Source of the DNA: a bacterium
GTDB lineage: Bacteria; Spirochaetota; Spirochaetia; JABEVK01
NCBI GenBank assembly: GCA_021782055.1
Contig: JAJXVP010000062.1
Location: 1 to 10,319, forward strand
Reading direction: 5' to 3'
Length of the DNA: 10,319 nt
Shown here: piece by piece, positions 7,433-10,319 of the stretch
Position numbering within the stretch: position 1 is the first letter of the stretch
Layout: each line of letters starts with the position of its first letter
Program-made: the position numbers and the translations under genes
Notes under the pieces: generated by a model
Databases searched by the model: none
What the model saw: the letters and a program-made list of their open reading frames with translations, nothing else
Told to the model about the DNA's origin: nothing

Positions 7433-7440
7433 CCTTTCCT
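7433..7440 (-). promoter_or_regulatory. Ribosome binding site for the GTG start at 7429
   Basis: On the minus strand AGGAAAGG precedes GTG 7429, with AGGA spaced 7 nt. This fixes a GTG rather than an ATG start and agrees with the DnaK-like strand beginning five residues later. The nearby TGACGTCA (7440-7447) is a perfect 8-bp palindrome inside the predicted leader. Confidence 0.65.
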
Positions 7441-7458
7441 GACGTCAGATAGAAACAA

Positions 7459-7486
7459 ACTATCCCCGCCCTTTCGGTTTTGTCAA
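7459..7486 (-). promoter_or_regulatory. Predicted sigma70 promoter for the Hsp70-SBD-like gene and slt
   Basis: On the minus strand there is a perfect -35 TTGACA (7486-7481), a 16-nt spacer and -10 GATAGT (7464-7459; 4 of 6 consensus). The expected start near 7452 gives a leader of about 23 nt containing the AGGA site. The -35 hexamer is one half of the palindrome TGTCAATTGACA shared with the opposite promoter. Confidence 0.55.
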
Positions 7487-7492
7487 TTGACA
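7481..7492. repeat. Perfect 12-bp palindrome TGTCAATTGACA joining two -35 boxes
   Basis: The sequence equals its own reverse complement. Each half is a consensus -35 hexamer, one per strand, directly abutting. Two RNA polymerases could not occupy both at once. The palindrome is also the right form for a dimeric repressor or activator site; no matching regulator gene is visible in the window. Confidence 0.75.
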
Positions 7493-7515
7493 ACCGCCAA
7501 GAGGGCTTCGATAAT
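7487..7515 (+). promoter_or_regulatory. Near-consensus sigma70 promoter for the TPR gene
   Basis: TTGACA (7487-7492), a 17-nt spacer and GATAAT (7510-7515), 11 of 12 consensus positions and the best promoter match I found in the window. A start 7 nt past the -10 falls on A7522, the first base of the ATG of the TPR gene, predicting a leaderless mRNA. It also argues against the in-frame TTG at 7480 as start, since that codon would lie upstream of the promoter. Confidence 0.7.
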
Positions 7516-7521
7516 GAAGTT

Positions 7522-8871
7522 ATGCCTGATGCCCTACCCTTGATCCTAGGAATTTTCGCTGTGGTTGTCCTGTTCGGCTTGGTGGTTCTGTTTTCCCTCA
7601 AGTCAGGCACTGGTGAGAAAAAATCCTGGAACGCTGCTAAGAAAAAAAACAAATCCGTGCTCTTTAAAGAAGCGACGCGCAAGTTGGCGCAAAACCCCAA
7701 AGATACCGAAGCGCTTTTCACGATCGCTGACATTCAGTTTTCCGAAGGCGATTTTGAAAAAGCCTCGAAAACCTACGGACTTTTATCAACCCTCACTTCG
7801 ACCGCAGAGCTTGATGAATTCACCATCAATCTTCGTTATGGGCTATGCTGTCTCAAACTGGGCCAGAATGAAGAAGCCTACAAAGCACTTTTAGTGGCCA
7901 AAGCTCTCAAGGCCGAGGGTTTTGAAGTCAATTACAACCTCGGGTATCTTGAATACCTTCGCCGTAACTATGAAAAAGCCGCTAACGCTCTCAAATTGGC
8001 GTTGGCCACTTCGAAAGAACACCCTGGCACCCTTAAGTACCTGGGGCAGAGTCTCTTTAAGTTAAAAGCCTATAAGGAAGCGGCAGTACACCTTAAAAAG
8101 GCGTTGGATCTTGAACCGACCGACAAAGAATCCCTGTTTTATTTGGCGCAAACCTATTTTGAGCTAGGCCAGGCCGATAACGCCGTCAAAATCTTTATGC
8201 ACCTGAGGCCTGACCCCGAAGTGGGGCCCCAGGCGGCGCTCTTTGCAGGAACCGTGCATTTTAACAGTCGCCAATATGAGGCCGCCATCGAGGATCTTGA
8301 AATTGGCCTACGACATCAAAAAGTCCCAGAAGATTTGCTTTTAGAAATGCACTACCGCTTAGCGGCCGCCTACGTGCAGGTACAGAACATGGAAGCCGCC
8401 CTTAGGCAGTACAAAGATCTCCGTAATATCAACCCCAGTTATAAGGATGTCCCCGAGCAGATCCGGCGCCTCTCTGAGTTTCACTCTAACAAAAACCTTC
8501 AAATCTACATGATGGCCCCCACGTCAGAATTTGTAACTTTGTGTCGCAGTTTGACCTATACGTTTTTCCCCAAAGCCGCCGTCAAGATTCAGGATGTGAC
8601 GGTCAATAAGAATGAATACGCCGATATTACCTGCGAGGTCAGTACCAGCAAGTGGGAAGATCTCATCTTATTTCGCTTTATTCGGTCGAATGCCCAGGTG
8701 GGGGAACTCTTTTTGCGGGACATGCAGGCCCGGCTTAAAGAACTTCGGGCTGGCCGCGGTTTCTGCGTAACCGCAGGAACCTTTACCCAAACGGCTAAGC
8801 AGTTTGTCGAGGCCAGGCTCATCGACCTGGTGGAAAAGGACGGCCTTTTAAAGGCGATGTCCAGCCTATAA
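7522..8871 (+). CDS. Membrane-anchored TPR protein with degenerate Mrr-like C-terminal domain
   Basis: A 449-residue protein. Residues 4-26 form one membrane helix, followed by a Lys-rich stretch (KK, KKKNK at 33-44) that places the rest in the cytoplasm by the positive-inside rule. About 48-320 is a series of TPR units, including EVNYNLGYLEYLRRNYEKAA, TLKYLGQSLFKLKAYKEAAVHL and SLFYLAQTYFELGQADNA, which implies a protein-binding scaffold. About 335-446 follows the Mrr/PD-(D/E)XK layout: EFVTLCRSL, ADIT with Asp368, VGELFLRDM, then FCVTAGTFTQTAKQFVEARLIDLVEKDGLL, much like Mrr's VTTGxFTxxA..LIDGxxLL end. The expected Q/E-x-K is replaced by Phe384-Arg-Phe386, so nuclease activity is unlikely. 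I chose ATG 7522 over TTG 7480 because the membrane helix follows at once and a promoter occupies the intervening bases; no ribosome binding site is present at a usable distance. Confidence 0.85.
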   Translation: MPDALPLILGIFAVVVLFGLVVLFSLKSGTGEKKSWNAAKKKNKSVLFKEATRKLAQNPKDTEALFTIADIQFSEGDFEKASKTYGLLSTLTSTAELDEFTINLRYGLCCLKLGQNEEAYKALLVAKALKAEGFEVNYNLGYLEYLRRNYEKAANALKLALATSKEHPGTLKYLGQSLFKLKAYKEAAVHLKKALDLEPTDKESLFYLAQTYFELGQADNAVKIFMHLRPDPEVGPQAALFAGTVHFNSRQYEAAIEDLEIGLRHQKVPEDLLLEMHYRLAAAYVQVQNMEAALRQYKDLRNINPSYKDVPEQIRRLSEFHSNKNLQIYMMAPTSEFVTLCRSLTYTFFPKAAVKIQDVTVNKNEYADITCEVSTSKWEDLILFRFIRSNAQVGELFLRDMQARLKELRAGRGFCVTAGTFTQTAKQFVEARLIDLVEKDGLLKAMSSL

Positions 8872-8872
8872 C

Positions 8873-9532
8873 TCAGCGGACCTGAAAAACCACGGCATGG
8901 CGCTCCTCGTCTAAAAACGGAACCTCGAGCTTGAGAATTTGCAGGTGAGCAAGTTGGCTATTGACCTGGTTTACCTCTGCCTCTAAGACTTCGCGACGGC
9001 CCTTGTAGGCGACGGTGAAACCCTGCGGCGTTAAAAGCTTCTTTAAAACCTTGAGAAGCGGCGCCTCGAGGGGAGAAAATGCCCTAAACACCGCCACAGG
9101 GAACCTCTCTTTCAGCTCCTCAATTTGATAGGGCCACAGCTTGACGTTGGTCAGTTGTAAATGATCGATTGCCTGCTCTAAAAACCGCACCCGCTTTTCT
9201 TTACGTTCGGCGAGGGTAACCTGCCATTGCGGAAAGGCCAGAGCCAGCGGAATTCCCGGCAAGCCTGCACCGCTACCCAAGTCAACAAGTCGCCCAGCAC
9301 CAGGTAGCCCCGACAACAGCCGCCAGGGAGCCAGGCTATCGAGCACGTGCTTCAGAACAAAATCTGACTCTTCGTGAAGCCTGACCAGACCAAAGCGCTC
9401 GTTTTCGTCACAAACTAAGGTTTGGTAGGCGATGAGTTTCTCGGCCAAGCCGGGGTGCAGTTCTTCGGTTAGCCCGAGCTTGTCGAGCCCCTGGGTCAAC
9501 AGCTCTTGGCTCAAGAGTCCCTGACTTATCAT
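8873..9532 (-). CDS. rsmG: 16S rRNA (guanine527-N7)-methyltransferase RsmG
   Basis: Methylates N7 of G527 in 16S rRNA using S-adenosylmethionine; cytoplasmic. At 219 residues it has normal family length. The N-terminal helical part (1-70) ends in KHVLDSLAPW at 61-70. The Rossmann-fold SAM-binding loop is LVDLGSGAGLPGIPLAL at 82-98, followed by the acidic end of strand 2 in LAERKEKRVRFL, FRAFSPLEAPL at 149-159 and VAYKGRR at 174-180. The usual FNLT of the family reads FGLV (47-50) here. ATG 9532 overlaps the upstream stop as ATGA, so it is translationally coupled to the small exported-protein gene. Its stop lies 1 nt from that of the converging TPR gene. It is not beside mnmG or parAB, its common neighbours elsewhere. 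Confidence 0.96.
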   Translation of the reverse strand: MISQGLLSQELLTQGLDKLGLTEELHPGLAEKLIAYQTLVCDENERFGLVRLHEESDFVLKHVLDSLAPWRLLSGLPGAGRLVDLGSGAGLPGIPLALAFPQWQVTLAERKEKRVRFLEQAIDHLQLTNVKLWPYQIEELKERFPVAVFRAFSPLEAPLLKVLKKLLTPQGFTVAYKGRREVLEAEVNQVNSQLAHLQILKLEVPFLDEERHAVVFQVR

Positions 9533-9906
9533 GACGAATTCCCCGAGGGGCTGAGAAGTTTCCAGCGAAGAACCAACACTGAGGGTGGTTCAAAACGGCT
9601 CGCCGGCTGAGGGGTTGGCCCCTGAGGAGCTTCTCCCTTTACCCACACTTTGACAACATGATTTTGAAACTTGAGCAGTTGTGGCACCAGTGGTCCCGTG
9701 AGACGCCAGACTTTGGTACCGGTAGCTAACGAGAGGTAGGTAAACGGTTCATTTCCCCGCACTGACAAAACACCCGTCAAGGTTTGTTGCTCCTGCTCTA
9801 GCTGGCCCAAGGCAAAAGCAGAAACAGCCGGGCTCAGTAAGAGCCAAAGAACAGCCGCCCCCCAAAGGTAGGGCTTACCAAGATACCTCTTACCGAAGCC
9901 TTTCAC
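9529..9906 (-). CDS. Small exported protein, possible OB-fold, function unknown
   Basis: 125 residues. The N-terminus has basic residues (Lys2, Arg7, Lys11), a hydrophobic core at about 14-27 and a likely signal peptidase I site after AVSA at 30, so the mature protein should be periplasmic or outer-envelope. Residues about 40-90 (TLTGVLSVRGNEPFTYLSLATGTKVWRLTG and the following strands ending VVKVWVKG) alternate in the manner of a small beta-barrel or OB fold. I do not recognise a named family. The start is GTG 9906, overlapping the upstream TGA as GTGA. The stop overlaps the rsmG start as ATGA, making this the middle gene of a tightly coupled trio. No in-frame ATG exists. Confidence 0.8.
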   Translation of the reverse strand: MKGFGKRYLGKPYLWGAAVLWLLLSPAVSAFALGQLEQEQQTLTGVLSVRGNEPFTYLSLATGTKVWRLTGPLVPQLLKFQNHVVKVWVKGEAPQGPTPQPASRFEPPSVLVLRWKLLSPSGNSS

Positions 9907-10319
9907 GGCAACACCACGGCTTGGAGCTCGACATTAGGGGGCAGTGTCACTTGCAAGTTCACAGAACCAGAAAGGGAAGTCCCCGCTTGGACGGCGTAGT
10001 AGTAAAAGGCCAGCGGGGGGAGCGAAGTCACTCCCTTCAGCGACGAGTACACGAGCGGCCCTGGGCTAGACGAAGTAAAGCTATTCGTCGAATCGGAAAT
10101 CGGGTAGTAGTCGTCAGGGTTCAGGGAACCATAGGTAAAAGTCTGCGTCGCGCCAGGACCGTCTTGAATACTCGCCGGGGTAAAGGCATACGGGGGCGTG
10201 GCTGTCGGGGCCGATAGTTCATAGGGGACACCTTGATCGGCATTGGGTCCCAAGAGCATGGTTGCCGCCCATTGTTCTACCAGCTGGGGCATGGTGAGTG
10301 CCGATGAACCGGAAAGCCC
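9903..10319 (-). CDS. C-terminal part of a probable surface or secreted protein (M30-peptidase-like?)
   Basis: The frame is open to the window edge and 138 residues are visible, so the ATG at 10292 is probably internal. Composition is that of an exported protein: rich in Ser, Thr, Pro, Gly, Tyr, with no Lys-rich or helical blocks. A short helix-like QLVEQWAATMLLG is followed by aromatic loops (PPYAFTP, NPDDYYPIS) and a terminal beta segment (YYYAVQAGTSLSGSVNLQVTLPPNVELQAVVLP). The closing strands and the preceding layout recall the ends of hyicolysin-type (MEROPS M30) metallopeptidases found in spirochaetes; the HExxH region, if any, lies outside. Treat that as a guess (about 0.3). It overlaps the next gene by 4 nt. 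Confidence 0.7.
   Translation of the reverse strand, partial: GLSGSSALTMPQLVEQWAATMLLGPNADQGVPYELSAPTATPPYAFTPASIQDGPGATQTFTYGSLNPDDYYPISDSTNSFTSSSPGPLVYSSLKGVTSLPPLAFYYYAVQAGTSLSGSVNLQVTLPPNVELQAVVLP

Noticed and set aside
7480..7521. Upstream in-frame TTG start for the TPR gene
   Set aside because: It would place 14 polar residues before the membrane helix, has no ribosome binding site, and lies upstream of the near-consensus promoter inside the same stretch.
8843..8855. Inverted repeat GCCTTT-T-AAAGGC near the end of the TPR gene, possible terminator
   Set aside because: AT-rich stem with a 1-nt loop and no following T-run; it encodes the conserved GLLKA end of the domain.
8524..8868. 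Active restriction endonuclease reading of the Mrr-like domain
   Set aside because: The Q/E-x-K catalytic pair is replaced by Phe-Arg-Phe and no methylase or specificity gene is nearby.
1..10319. tRNA genes, CRISPR arrays, IS elements, prophage genes or attachment sites
   Set aside because: Genes fill nearly all of the window and I saw no cloverleaf sequence, spaced repeats, transposase motifs or terminal inverted repeats.

Overview
The window is about 98% coding, roughly 50% G+C, and reads like ordinary chromosome: ten genes, no tRNA, rRNA, IS element or CRISPR array. The organism is a bacterium with a Gram-negative-type envelope: it has a lipobox-bearing Slt-type lytic transglycosylase, a secreted small protein and an apparent exported surface protein. 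The short type I ManA, a receiver/ATPase/cyclic-nucleotide-domain protein, and the TPR-rich and OB-like exported proteins together remind me of spirochaetes. That is an impression from family recall, not something the sequence proves.

Layout. Positions 1-1493 (minus): tsaC (Sua5 type), followed 4 nt later by the start of a GH13 alpha-glucosidase cut by the window edge. Positions 1577-3871 (plus): a protein joining a degenerate receiver, an RsbW-like ATPase and a cNMP-binding domain, then manA, probably one operon. Positions 3876-7429 (minus): a membrane protein whose N-terminus looks like a free-standing Hsp70 substrate-binding domain, followed 14 nt later by the lytic transglycosylase lipoprotein. 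Positions 7522-8871 (plus): a membrane-anchored TPR protein ending in what looks like a catalytically dead Mrr-type nuclease domain. Positions 8873-10319 (minus): the end of an exported protein, a small exported OB-like protein and rsmG, linked by two 4-base stop/start overlaps.

There are two divergent promoter regions. At 7459-7515 two sigma70-like promoters share a perfect 12-bp palindrome that supplies a consensus -35 hexamer on each strand, so they should compete. The plus-strand one predicts a transcript beginning at the ATG of the TPR gene (leaderless). At 1514-1556 two promoters overlap physically, each predicting a leader of only about 14 nt. The two convergent junctions have 4 nt and 1 nt between stop codons and no visible terminator.

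The most interesting part is the divergent locus 3876-8871. A detached peptide-binding (DnaK SBD-like) domain on a membrane anchor, a TPR protein with a pseudo-nuclease domain, and a peptidoglycan lytic enzyme are driven from one shared regulatory palindrome. A common envelope-associated role is inference. The domain readings rest on motif recognition and should be tested by profile and structure comparison.
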